Shown in pieces: positions 41,998 to 49,876 of a stretch of DNA of 64,000 nt. The stretch is from an uncultured Paracoccaceae bacterium (GTDB lineage: Bacteria; Pseudomonadota; Alphaproteobacteria; Rhodobacterales; Rhodobacteraceae). A model generated the notes under the pieces. The model saw only the letters and a list, made by a program, of their open reading frames with translations, did no database searches and was not told the DNA's origin. Each line of letters starts with the position of its first letter. The first letter of the stretch is position 1. Made by a program: the position numbers and the translations under genes. The stretch lies in the NCBI GenBank assembly GCA_947500775.1, contig CANMTD010000002.1, positions 868,001 to 932,000 of the forward strand, given 5' to 3'.

Positions 41998-43523
41998 TCA
42001 TGCACAAGCCGCAGCACACCGTTCTGATCCGGTTCGAATTGGTGAATATCCCAACGCTGGCTTTTTGATCGGTCACGTTCCAGCCGCTGCGCCATAATCA
42101 CATTGCGGCCATCGGTGCGCAGGTTGATCATGCCGTAATTGGCGACGCTGCGTTCGATCACGGCCAGGGCTTTCTGTATCCTGGCCTCGGCCGCATCCTT
42201 TGCCGCCTGTGTGGCGGTGGGATCGGCCACAATCGCCTCTTGCCTGGCCAGCTCAGACCGCAGCTCGGCCCGCACCGCATAGGGGTGTTTGATCCGGTCC
42301 TTGGTGGACCGCGCCAGTTCGGTGCTGAAAATCATCGGACGATCCCCGCGCCCGTATTTGCCGATCATGCCCAATGTGTCGGGGCGCGGATGGGCGTGGG
42401 GTTCGTCATCGCCGCTGGACACCACCGTGACCAAAGGGTTGACCGCCCGCAGAAAGGCAGGCGCCACATGCGGGCTGCCATGGTGGCAGGCCTTGGTGAT
42501 ATCGGCTTCGAAAAACGGGCGGGCGGCGGTCACGATCTCATCCTCACCGACCGCGCCGGTGGGCGGGTGTTTCAGCCCGGTATAGCGTTCCAGCAGGTAG
42601 TCCTGCGACGCATCGTTCAGATCACCGCCCAGCTGAATGCGCACCGCGCCGATCTCGATCTGCAACACGACCGAATGGCCATTCTTGGTCTCGCCCTTGC
42701 TGCCAAATTTGGGCAGGGCGGTGATCGCCCCGAAGGTTGCGGGCAAAGGCCCCAGCACCTTGACCACCATGCCGCGGTTATCGGCGGGGGCAAAACCGGG
42801 CAGATAGGTGGGGTTGGCAAAATCCTCGCTGGCCAGCACCGCGCGGATGTCGCCCACCCGCCCGCTGTTCACCGCCGTGTGCAGCAGGTTGGGATACTTC
42901 CGCCCGCCCCGCCGGGCCGGATCATCGGTGATCTGGCGCAACTCGGCCAGCGTCTGCACCAGGCCGGTGATGTGTTTCTTGGTGGCGCCCGGCGGTTTGC
43001 CCTCATCCCCCAAGGTCGATTTGCCGCCCTGCACCTGTTCGACGATCCCGTTGTGAAACAGCGCGCCGATGTTGACGTTGGGGTTTTCGAACAGGTCCCC
43101 GAACCCGGCATAGTGATCCTTGTCGGGATGGGTGATCACCATCGCCTCGAACCCGAAAGGGTTTGCGAACCGGCCGAACCGCCAGCGCAGAAAACGGAAC
43201 ATATTGTCCTTTTCGCCCGCATCCACCACCAGCGCCCGGTCGTCCGGGGTCTGGATATGGGCGCCGTCCCCCTGCCCCACATCGACGAAATTCACCTCGA
43301 GTATCCGGTTGGTCTGCAGGTTTTCGCGCCGGACCCAGCCATCGCGCCCCCGCGTCCTGATCCCGATCCAGTTCCCGTCCAGCGCGTCCACCCGCGCCCA
43401 GTCGCCCCACAGCAGTTGATTGATCGCCTTGGTTCCTTTGTGCGAGCTTTGCGCCCCCGCCACGCCCCAATGCACGCAATGCGGGTATCCAATGAATACG
43501 GTATCGCCAATCTGCATGGTCAA
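41994..43523 (-). CDS. ComEC-like metallo-beta-lactamase-fold hydrolase with SH3-like N-terminus
   Basis: The 509-residue soluble protein begins with an SH3b-like stretch (GDWARVDALDGNWIGIRTRG, GWVRRENL; residues 40-70). A metallo-hydrolase domain like the ComEC C-terminus follows: NFVDVGQGDGAHI near 78, VVDAGE near 99, the metal motif HPDKDH at 132-137, and KACHHGSPHVAP with SSGDDEPHAHPRP in the C-terminal half. ComEC-type domains degrade one DNA strand or act on other phosphodiesters; the membrane channel part of ComEC is absent. A long helical tail follows. It lies 68 nt from mmcB on the same strand. A role in DNA processing or defence is possible but not shown. Confidence 0.82.
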   Translation of the reverse strand: MTMQIGDTVFIGYPHCVHWGVAGAQSSHKGTKAINQLLWGDWARVDALDGNWIGIRTRGRDGWVRRENLQTNRILEVNFVDVGQGDGAHIQTPDDRALVVDAGEKDNMFRFLRWRFGRFANPFGFEAMVITHPDKDHYAGFGDLFENPNVNIGALFHNGIVEQVQGGKSTLGDEGKPPGATKKHITGLVQTLAELRQITDDPARRGGRKYPNLLHTAVNSGRVGDIRAVLASEDFANPTYLPGFAPADNRGMVVKVLGPLPATFGAITALPKFGSKGETKNGHSVVLQIEIGAVRIQLGGDLNDASQDYLLERYTGLKHPPTGAVGEDEIVTAARPFFEADITKACHHGSPHVAPAFLRAVNPLVTVVSSGDDEPHAHPRPDTLGMIGKYGRGDRPMIFSTELARSTKDRIKHPYAVRAELRSELARQEAIVADPTATQAAKDAAEARIQKALAVIERSVANYGMINLRTDGRNVIMAQRLERDRSKSQRWDIHQFEPDQNGVLRLVHD

Positions 43524-43591
43524 AATCCCTGTAAAATATGTAAATCAATGGGCGCAGGCTACACGGAAACCGCGATTCCCTCAATTCACAG

Positions 43592-44035
43592 TTAAGGGCG
43601 CGGCATCACCCCAGGATCGCGAAACCCCTGCAGCCGGATCGCGGCGTGGCGGGCGAATTTCTGCACCATCACCTTGCGGCGTGCGGGGGCCAGCCTGTCC
43701 TCGGGGCCCATGCGCAGGATCTCGGCGTCATAGGCATCGGCCATGATCAACCCGGTCTGATCAGGCAGCAGATCGGTTGGAAAATCCGCGTCCACCGCCC
43801 AGAAGAACCGGTCGCACCAGTCCAGATAGCCCTGCCATTTGTGGTCCGACTGAAAATCCGCGCGGCTGGATTTGCATTCCACCACCCAGATCTCGCCCTT
43901 CGGCCCCAACGCCATCACATCCACCCGCAGGCCCGAGGTCGGCACCAGTTCCTCGACACAGACAAAATCATGGCTGCGCAAATGGCGGCACACGCCGCGG
44001 GCCAAAAGCTGGCCGGGTTGCAGGTCGTCGGTCAT
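43592..44035 (-). CDS. mmcB: MmcB-family DNA repair protein
   Basis: The 147-residue protein has the PD-(D/E)XK-like core VDVMALGPKGEIWVVECKSS near residues 38-57 and DFQSDHKWQGYLDWCDRFFW near 60-79, as in MmcB, a Caulobacter-type SOS/DNA damage protein. It probably cleaves or binds damaged DNA. I saw no clear LexA box in its short upstream region. It is followed on the same strand by the metallo-hydrolase gene. Confidence 0.87.
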   Translation of the reverse strand: MTDDLQPGQLLARGVCRHLRSHDFVCVEELVPTSGLRVDVMALGPKGEIWVVECKSSRADFQSDHKWQGYLDWCDRFFWAVDADFPTDLLPDQTGLIMADAYDAEILRMGPEDRLAPARRKVMVQKFARHAAIRLQGFRDPGVMPRP

Positions 44036-44083
44036 GCGGCAAACATGAACAATAGGTGAACAAATGGCAAGGCCAGATTAAGA

Positions 44084-44113
44084 TTGACTTGATACCTTTT
44101 GGTATCATATTAA
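44084..44113 (+). promoter_or_regulatory. Promoter of the arsR-like operon
   Basis: TTGACT (44084-44089) and TATTAA (44108-44113) are 18 nt apart. The first operator occupies the spacer exactly, so a bound repressor would exclude RNA polymerase. Confidence 0.55.
44090..44107. promoter_or_regulatory. Operator 1, inverted repeat TGATACC-N4-GGTATCA
   Basis: The arms TGATACC and GGTATCA flank TTTT. The core ATACC-N4-GGTAT recurs at 44118-44131, 26 bp away centre to centre. Confidence 0.7.
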
Positions 44114-44117
44114 AATA

Positions 44118-44131
44118 ATACCAAACGGTAT
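44118..44131. promoter_or_regulatory. Operator 2, inverted repeat ATACC-N4-GGTAT
   Basis: ATACC-AAAC-GGTAT ends 3 nt before the ATG at 44135 and covers the place of the ribosome site. No Shine-Dalgarno is visible, so the mRNA may be nearly leaderless. Confidence 0.68.
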
Positions 44132-44134
44132 CAC

Positions 44135-44458
44135 ATGAGCCTGCAAATGACCCAAGACTGCTTTCGCGCCCTGGCCGACCCCACCCGCCGCGACATCCTG
44201 AAATTACTTCGCGACCGCGACATGACCATCGCCGAGGTTGCCGGGAATTTCGACATGACCCGCGCTGCGGTCAAGAAACACCTGACCGCCCTGTCGGACG
44301 GCGGGCTGATCACGGTCGAGGCGCGCGGCCGCGAAAAGGTCAACCGTTTCAACCTCGCCGGCATGGCCCCGGTTTTTGACTGGCTGGGCTTCTTCGACAG
44401 CTTCTGGGACGACCGCCTGTCCGCCCTGAAAACCGCAATCGAAAAGGATACGCAATGA
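44135..44458 (+). CDS. ArsR-family repressor
   Basis: The 107-residue winged-helix protein has FRALADPTRRDILKLLRD near residues 9-26 and MTIAEVAGNFDMTRAAVKKHLTAL near 30-53, where the recognition helix lies. No metal-binding cysteines (CxC) are present, so it belongs to the non-metal ArsR branch that is usually paired with an SRPBCC protein. The stop overlaps the SRPBCC start (ATGA). Twin palindromes upstream are its probable operators, giving autorepression. Confidence 0.9.
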   Translation: MSLQMTQDCFRALADPTRRDILKLLRDRDMTIAEVAGNFDMTRAAVKKHLTALSDGGLITVEARGREKVNRFNLAGMAPVFDWLGFFDSFWDDRLSALKTAIEKDTQ

Positions 44459-44892
44459 CCGATACGATCCTGAGAAAATCCATTTATCTGCGGGCCAGCC
44501 GCGCGCAGGTCTGGGCCTATCTGACCGATCCCGAAAAGCTGGCGCTGTGGTTTCACAAACCGAAATCCCCCCTGACCGAAGGCGCCTATGCCATGTATGG
44601 CGCCGAAAGCGGCGACAAGCTGATCTGGGGCGAAGTCACCCGGGCGCAACCCTATGAGGTGCTGGAATATAGCTTTACGGTCAAACCGATGGGCGATGCC
44701 ATCAGCCATGTCAGATGGACGCTGGACGAGGTGCCGGGCGGCACCCGCCTGTCGCTGGAACACACCGGCCTGCCGCAGGGCGCGGATGCATTCGACCTGA
44801 TGCTGGCGCTGGACAAGGGCTGGGACGATCACATCGCCCGGATGCGCGCCTGCCTTCATGAAAACGCCGAAAACCTGTCGCACAGTCCTTGA
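44455..44892 (+). CDS. SRPBCC (AHSA1-like) ligand-binding protein
   Basis: The 145-residue protein has the START/Bet v1-like pattern IYLRASRAQVWAYLTDPEKLALWF near residues 10-33 and WGEVTRAQPYEVLEYSF near 60. TRLSLEHTGLPQG and the final helix DKGWDDHIARMRACL complete the fold. It binds a hydrophobic small molecule or acts with a chaperone, and is co-translated with the ArsR repressor, a very common pair. The ligand is unknown. Confidence 0.88.
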   Translation: MTDTILRKSIYLRASRAQVWAYLTDPEKLALWFHKPKSPLTEGAYAMYGAESGDKLIWGEVTRAQPYEVLEYSFTVKPMGDAISHVRWTLDEVPGGTRLSLEHTGLPQGADAFDLMLALDKGWDDHIARMRACLHENAENLSHSP

Positions 44893-44936
44893 CGCCCCGG
44901 CAGGGTCAGGAACGCCCTTGCCCCACCCGCCACCAA

Positions 44937-45118
44937 TCCCTATGTCGGTGAGTGGCGGGTTCTGCCCTTCTCGTGATCGGGCCAAATTCCGGTGGCCTTA
45001 AGCAAATCCGAGGGAGCTGGCTCTGTTTGGATCCTGGTCCACTTACCTGGCGCCCACCTGTACATACAGGTCCTCGGGAATGAGATGCCCCTACGGTTGC
45101 CTGGTGGTTCCCGCCGCT
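44937..45118 (+). ncRNA. ssrS: Probable 6S RNA
   Basis: The non-coding stretch is rich in paired segments: a closing GGCGGG (about 44953) with CCCGCC (about 45110), CCGAGG (about 45008) with CCTCGG (about 45071), and a perfect hairpin ACCTGT-acat-ACAGGT. The GTGGCGGGTTCTGCCC and GGTGGCCTTAAGC segments remind me of alphaproteobacterial 6S RNA, which binds sigma-70 RNA polymerase. No open frame fits. TTGACG at 44889 could be part of its promoter. Ends are approximate; 5' ACCCGCCAC can also pair with GTGGCGGGT. Identification rests on memory of the consensus, not on a covariance model. Confidence 0.5.
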
Positions 45119-45253
45119 TTTACCTTATTTTCCGTGCCTGAATCCCTACCCCTAGCCTGACGGCCATGGCTGTTCACGACATTGGGAATCGGCGACATCT
45201 TGCAAATGTTCCCCCTATGTTCTATCTTATCCCCAGATCAACTTGAAAAGGGG

Positions 45254-45586
45254 ATGATCATGCAACAGTCGCATTTTGAACCGGGTCACCAAAGCAACGA
45301 CTATCACCTGTTGCCCGCAACGGAAAAACAACTGCGCTTTGCCCGTCAGATCGCGGTCGCCTCGCATATCCCCCTGCCCGCCGATATCCATCAGGATCGC
45401 CGCGCGCTGTCCGACTGGATCAGCAAAAACCGGCAGCGGACCGTCAGTGATCGGTTTTCCAACTATCCCTCGTCCAAACAGGTTGCGTTTGCCGAAAAGA
45501 TCGCGCGCTATAAACGCCGCACGGTGCCGGATGAGTGTTTTCGCGACCGGGGGCTGATGTCGAAATGGATCGACCACAACAGGTAA
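45254..45586 (+). CDS. Small protein with two tandem copies of a KQ-x2-FA-x-IA...W-I motif
   Basis: The 110-residue protein holds two related units of about 40 residues: KQLRFARQIAVASHIPLP with RRALSDWISKNR, and KQVAFAEKIARYKRRTVP with RGLMSKWIDHNR. Such units resemble small helical motifs found at the ends of some topoisomerases and primase-like proteins. AAAAGGGG precedes the start; either ATG 45254 or ATG 45260 is possible. It has no signal or membrane segment. Function unknown, possibly nucleic-acid related. Confidence 0.7.
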   Translation: MIMQQSHFEPGHQSNDYHLLPATEKQLRFARQIAVASHIPLPADIHQDRRALSDWISKNRQRTVSDRFSNYPSSKQVAFAEKIARYKRRTVPDECFRDRGLMSKWIDHNR

Positions 45587-45681
45587 GCCGGGGGGTTCCC
45601 CCCGTGCATGGCCAAGATTTCCCTCGCCCCGGACACCGGAACCGCCCATAGTGGCATGAGTGAAATTCAACCAAGTCCCCC

Positions 45682-46581
45682 ATGGCGCGCCGATACTACG
45701 ACCTTCCCCCGCTGACCACGCTGGCCACGTTTGAGGCGGCGGCCCGGCACCTGAGCTTCAAGAACGCAGCACTAGAGCTGAACGTGACGCCCGGCGCCGT
45801 CAGCCATCAGATCAAAGCGCTGGAAGGAGAACTTGGCCTTGCCCTGTTTGACCGCAGACACCGCGGCGTGGAACTGACCGAGACCGGGCACAAACTGTTC
45901 ATTTCCCTTGAGAAAAGCTTTTCCGATATTTCGGGCACCCTGTCGCGCCTGCGCCAGAGCTCGGACCCGGGCGTGGTGTCGATTGCGGCGACCACAGCGG
46001 TGTCGTCGCTGTGGCTGACCCCGCTGATCATCCGGTTCTGGAAAGAACGCGGCGATGTGCCGATCAATCAGATCGTATCCGACAACCCAAGGCGTCCGAT
46101 CAAGGGCATGGACCTGCGAATCCGCTATGGGCAGGACCCGGACCCCGACAAATGGCAGACCCGGCTGTTTCGCGATCATCTGGTGCCGGTCTGCGCCCCG
46201 GCCGTGGCAAAGGGGGCCGCGCATCTGTCGCTGGAACAGTTGGCCCAACGCCCGCTGATCCATCTGGACGCGGACGACACAAGCTGGACCACATGGCGCC
46301 GCTGGTTTTCCGAACTGGGCTATCACGGCGAGATCGCGACCGGGATGCGGGTCAACAACTATACGATCGCGCTGCAGGCGGCGCGGGATGGCGCGGGCAT
46401 CGTGCTGGGGTGGCAAAACCTGATCCGCCCGCTGTTGGCCAATCACAGCCTTGTCCCGTTTGGCCCCCATACGCTGGAAGCGCCCGAAGGGTTTTACGTG
46501 GTCTCGGCCCCGCGCGACGCATTGTCGGAAAATGCGATTGCGCTGCGCGACTGGCTGGAACGGAACCGGCGCCCGGCCTGA
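45682..46581 (+). CDS. LysR-family regulator (GcvA-like)
   Basis: The 299-residue regulator has the GcvA-type N-terminus LPPLTTLATFEAAARHLSFKNAA, then LNVTPGAVSHQIKALEGELG (recognition helix near residues 33-52). Its effector domain contains PLIRFW-like and GMDLRIRYGQ segments. It lies 97 nt before, and in the same direction as, the Rieske oxygenase gene and probably regulates it. The effector is unknown. Confidence 0.88.
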   Translation: MARRYYDLPPLTTLATFEAAARHLSFKNAALELNVTPGAVSHQIKALEGELGLALFDRRHRGVELTETGHKLFISLEKSFSDISGTLSRLRQSSDPGVVSIAATTAVSSLWLTPLIIRFWKERGDVPINQIVSDNPRRPIKGMDLRIRYGQDPDPDKWQTRLFRDHLVPVCAPAVAKGAAHLSLEQLAQRPLIHLDADDTSWTTWRRWFSELGYHGEIATGMRVNNYTIALQAARDGAGIVLGWQNLIRPLLANHSLVPFGPHTLEAPEGFYVVSAPRDALSENAIALRDWLERNRRPA

Positions 46582-46678
46582 CATTAATTTTATTCATCTG
46601 ATGATGAGGTTTTCTGATATTGCGCGGCGACGGCCCTGACCGCAGCATTCCGGCCACCCCTGCCGCCGGAGGATGCCG

Positions 46679-47830
46679 ATGACCGCGCTGACCGACCTTG
46701 CCCCCGTCATGACCTCTGTCAATCTGGCGCGCGGGCTGCCCAATGCCCATTACACCGACCCCGCGGTCTTTGCCGAGGAAAAGCAATCGGTCCTGTTCAG
46801 GAACTGGTCCGGCATCGGCTTTGGCAAGGATGTTCCCAACCCCGGCGACGCAAAGCCGATCAGCTTTCTGGGGATGCCGCTGGTGATGATCCGCGACCGC
46901 GACGGAACCCTGGGGGTGTTTCAGAACACCTGCCGTCACCGGGGCATGATCCTGATCGAAAAGGCGACGAATATCACCGGCGCCATCCGCTGCCCCTATC
47001 ACAGCTGGTGCTATGCGCTGAACGGCGATCTGCGCGCCACGCCGCATGTGGGCGGTCCGGGCCAGAACACCCATGACGATATCAAACGCGACGAACTGGG
47101 CCTGACCCGGATCCGGTCCCATGTCTGGCACGACGTGGTGTTCGTGAACATCAGCGGCGATGCGCCGGAATTTGAACAGGCCCACGCCACCCTGCTGGAG
47201 CGCTGGCAGGAATTCGAACAGCCGATGGCGCATGGCGGCGCAAGCTCATCGTTCAAACTGTCGGTCAAAACCAACTGGAAACTGGCGGTCGAAAACTATT
47301 GCGAAAGCTATCACCTGCCCTGGGTGCACCCCGGGCTGAACAGCTATTCCCGGCTGGAGGATCATTACAACATCGAAGAACCCGGCGCGTTTTCCGGTCA
47401 GGGCACTTTGGTCTATCGCCAGATGGCCGGTGACGACAGTGGTACTTTCGATGATTTTCAGGGGCTTGGCCCCCAATGGGACGAGGGCGCGGAATATGTG
47501 GCGCTTTATCCCAACGTGCTGCTGGGCGTGCACCGCGACCATTTCTTCGCGATCCTGCTGGAACCGGTCGATCATGAACAGACCATCGAACATATCGAGA
47601 TTTACTATCCACAGGTGCCCGCGACCCCGCAGGGCGAAGCAATGCGCGCCGCCAATGCCGCCCTTTGGAAAACCGTGTTCGAAGAGGATATCTTTGTCGT
47701 CGAAGGCATGCAGAAGGGCCGCAAGGCAGAACTGTTCGACGGCGGCAAATTCTCGCCCGAAATGGACGGGCCGACCCATAATTTTCACCATTGGGTCGCC
47801 AGTCAGGTGGATGCCGGACGGCGCGGATGA
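46679..47830 (+). CDS. Rieske-type aromatic-ring-hydroxylating/N-demethylating oxygenase alpha subunit
   Basis: The 383-residue protein has the Rieske [2Fe-2S] ligands in CRHRG (near residue 86) and CPYHSW (near 106). The mononuclear iron site has NYCESYHLPWVHPG near 205-218 with the two His ligands. It activates O2 with electrons from a reductase, which is not in the window. The substrate could be an aromatic or a methylated amine; the sequence looks like the GbcA/stachydrine-type branch as much as the aromatic branch. GGAGG favours the ATG at 46679 over 46673. It is coupled by ATGA to the next small gene. Confidence 0.85.
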   Translation: MTALTDLAPVMTSVNLARGLPNAHYTDPAVFAEEKQSVLFRNWSGIGFGKDVPNPGDAKPISFLGMPLVMIRDRDGTLGVFQNTCRHRGMILIEKATNITGAIRCPYHSWCYALNGDLRATPHVGGPGQNTHDDIKRDELGLTRIRSHVWHDVVFVNISGDAPEFEQAHATLLERWQEFEQPMAHGGASSSFKLSVKTNWKLAVENYCESYHLPWVHPGLNSYSRLEDHYNIEEPGAFSGQGTLVYRQMAGDDSGTFDDFQGLGPQWDEGAEYVALYPNVLLGVHRDHFFAILLEPVDHEQTIEHIEIYYPQVPATPQGEAMRAANAALWKTVFEEDIFVVEGMQKGRKAELFDGGKFSPEMDGPTHNFHHWVASQVDAGRRG

Positions 47831-48075
47831 TCCAGGCGCCCCGCGATGCGCTGGACAAGGCCCTGTTGGCGGCCCATGCCCGGGAGGATCTGGCCGAACT
47901 TGTCCGGCTTTACACGCTGGCCGCAGACCGGTTCGAAGCCACAGGCGACACGTCAGCCGCGTGTTTCTATCTGACCCACGCCTTTGTCTTTGCCCTGCAA
48001 TCGGGCGCGCCACAGGCCGATCCGCTGAACCAACGGCTGTACCGGCATGGGCGGGATGACCGGCTAAGGTTTTGA
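47827..48075 (+). CDS. Small hypothetical protein coupled to the Rieske oxygenase
   Basis: The 82-residue helical protein (LAAHAREDLAELVRLYTLAADRFEATGD, FYLTHAFVFALQSG) looks like one TPR-type helical hairpin. It has no signal or metal motif. The ATG overlaps the stop of the oxygenase gene, so it is almost certainly a partner in the same pathway. No family is recognised. Confidence 0.72.
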   Translation: MIQAPRDALDKALLAAHAREDLAELVRLYTLAADRFEATGDTSAACFYLTHAFVFALQSGAPQADPLNQRLYRHGRDDRLRF

Positions 48076-48096
48076 GCCATCGCCGCCACGCGATGG

Positions 48097-48849
48097 TTAC
48101 AGCGGCTGCACCGCATCGCCCGGCGCGATGACACCGCCTTGCAGGATATCCAGATGCATCCCGAACACGGTGTGCCCGTAGTTGTCCTTCAATCCTTTCA
48201 GCGGATTGACGTCGCGCTGGCCGGTTTCGGGGTTGGCCGCGATGGCAAGGCAGCGTTCGATGGGTTTCTTGACCCGCACAACGGTGGTGCCGATCTGAAA
48301 CTCCCGCCCGACCCAGGTCATTTCATCCCATGGCGCGGCGCCTTCGAACCAGATATTGCCGCGAAACCGCAGCGGGTTCAGCACGCAGCCCATTTTCTGC
48401 CCCAGATCGGTCAGGCTGGCATGTGACATCAGCGATGGGGTCTGACCGCTGCTGTCGGTCAGGGTCTGACCGGCCACCTCGGCCACCTGATAGGGACCGG
48501 GGCGCAGGCGTTCGGCATAGCCACCGGCCCAATCGGCCAGCGCCTGCCGACCGGTGACCGCGCCAAGATCAAATTCAACCTGCTCTGCCCCCACCGGCAT
48601 CACGGTCAGCACCTCGGTTTCCGGGTCAAACGCGACCGAAACCGCGCTAAGCGCCGGGATGTGCACGATCCGCAAAAAATTGTTGCAGTCGATCCATGCT
48701 GGGTTGTCCGCATCCCATTCGCCATCAGAATGCGAAATGGCGTATCGACGGTCCTGCGGGAAGGGTCGGCCCGGTTCAAGCGCGACGTTGTCGCGGCGTT
48801 CGTAGCCAATGCTTTTCACCGGATAGCGGAAAATATCGGTAATTTTCAT
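48097..48849 (-). CDS. MOSC-domain protein
   Basis: The 250-residue protein begins with the MOSC N-terminal beta-barrel domain (ITDIFRYPVKSIGYERRDNV). The MOSC domain includes RFRGNIWFEG near residue 160, the cysteine motif VKKPIERCLAIAANPETGQRD near 193-213, and GHTVFGMHLDIL near 223. Family members handle sulfur-carrying molybdenum cofactor or bind iron-sulfur/hydroxylamine-reducing partners. It converges on the Rieske-linked gene. Exact reaction unknown. Confidence 0.88.
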   Translation of the reverse strand: MKITDIFRYPVKSIGYERRDNVALEPGRPFPQDRRYAISHSDGEWDADNPAWIDCNNFLRIVHIPALSAVSVAFDPETEVLTVMPVGAEQVEFDLGAVTGRQALADWAGGYAERLRPGPYQVAEVAGQTLTDSSGQTPSLMSHASLTDLGQKMGCVLNPLRFRGNIWFEGAAPWDEMTWVGREFQIGTTVVRVKKPIERCLAIAANPETGQRDVNPLKGLKDNYGHTVFGMHLDILQGGVIAPGDAVQPL

Positions 48850-49015
48850 ATCAAAATCCTGACTTATAACAATGCCTTATACGGCATGCTATCGCATGCC
48901 GAAACTTGCGGCAGGCAAAAAGCCCTGCCATCCGTTCAATACTTTGACGATAACACCCAAAGGATCAATCTGTTCACGAAAATTTTCCCAAGGGGCAAAA
49001 CAGGCGCGACAAACC

Positions 49016-49324
49016 CTATTGGTTGTGCGTGGCCGGAACCGGAATGGGGGCGGCAACCGGAGCCTTGATCCGTTCGCGCCGTCCTTTGGGGGTGTCATCG
49101 GGGGCGTCGGCCATGCGCATGATGGCGATTCCGAACTGAACCCCGGAAAACACGATTCCGTTGAACATGAACAGCATGAACCCGGCCAGATACCCCGTGG
49201 AGGAGCCCGAGATCAGCGCAAAAAGATTGCCCACGTTCAGCCACAGCAACAGCGCGACAAAGAGCGCCGAAATGGCGAAACCGATCAGCGTGTGGCGGAT
49301 GTAGAGTTTGACAAGCTTGGGCAT
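49016..49324 (-). CDS. Small integral membrane protein, hypothetical
   Basis: The 102-residue protein has two clear membrane helices (LIGFAISALFVALLLWLNV and AGFMLFMFNGIVFSGVQFGIAIM) and a basic/Pro-rich C-terminus (GRRERIKAPVAAPIP). It lies beside nusB on the same strand with a gap of 87 nt. No known family; conserved-looking in Rhodobacterales from composition only. Confidence 0.7.
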   Translation of the reverse strand: MPKLVKLYIRHTLIGFAISALFVALLLWLNVGNLFALISGSSTGYLAGFMLFMFNGIVFSGVQFGIAIMRMADAPDDTPKGRRERIKAPVAAPIPVPATHNQ

Positions 49325-49411
49325 GGCGGCCTCCGGATGCGGCTATGTCTTTAACATAGCACAATGGGGCCGCCCGCCCATGGGCCAAGGCGCCGCAGGG
49401 CGGAGCGCCGC

Positions 49412-49876
49412 CTAGAACGCCTCGGGTTTGGCTTCACGGGCCATGTGATCCAGCACCGCGTTCACGAATTTGGGTTCGCGGCCTTCGGGAAAGAATGCCT
49501 TGGCCACATCGACATATTCGTTGATGACCACCTTGGGCGGCGCATCGCCCTTGACCAGTTCGGCGCCTGCGGCGCGGAACAGGGCGCGCAGGGTGGGATC
49601 GATCCGGTCGATCGGCCATTTGGCCACCAGCGCCCGGTCGGTCATCTGGTCGATCGGGGCCTGATCGGATACGGCCGTTTCCAGCACCAGACGGAACAGT
49701 TTCACATCGCCTTCGGCCAGTTCTTCGCCTTCATAGACCGCACCGAACCGATGGGTTTCGAATTCGTCGCGCACCGCGTCCAGTGTCAGCGCGGAATGTT
49801 CCATCTGAAACAGCGCCTGCACCGCGTAAAGCCGTGCAGCCGATTTCATCTGACGTTTGTCGGGTCCTTTGGTCAT
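49412..49876 (-). CDS. nusB: Transcription antitermination protein NusB
   Basis: The 154-residue all-helical protein has the NusB pattern SAARLYAVQALFQMEHS near residues 10-26, APIDQMTDRALVAKWPIDRIDPTLRAL near 73-99, and VVINEYVDVAKAFFPEG near 115-131. It joins NusE and NusA on boxA of rRNA leaders to prevent early termination. It overlaps the ribH stop by 4 nt (ATGA) and ends the rib operon. Confidence 0.95.
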   Translation of the reverse strand: MTKGPDKRQMKSAARLYAVQALFQMEHSALTLDAVRDEFETHRFGAVYEGEELAEGDVKLFRLVLETAVSDQAPIDQMTDRALVAKWPIDRIDPTLRALFRAAGAELVKGDAPPKVVINEYVDVAKAFFPEGREPKFVNAVLDHMAREAKPEAF

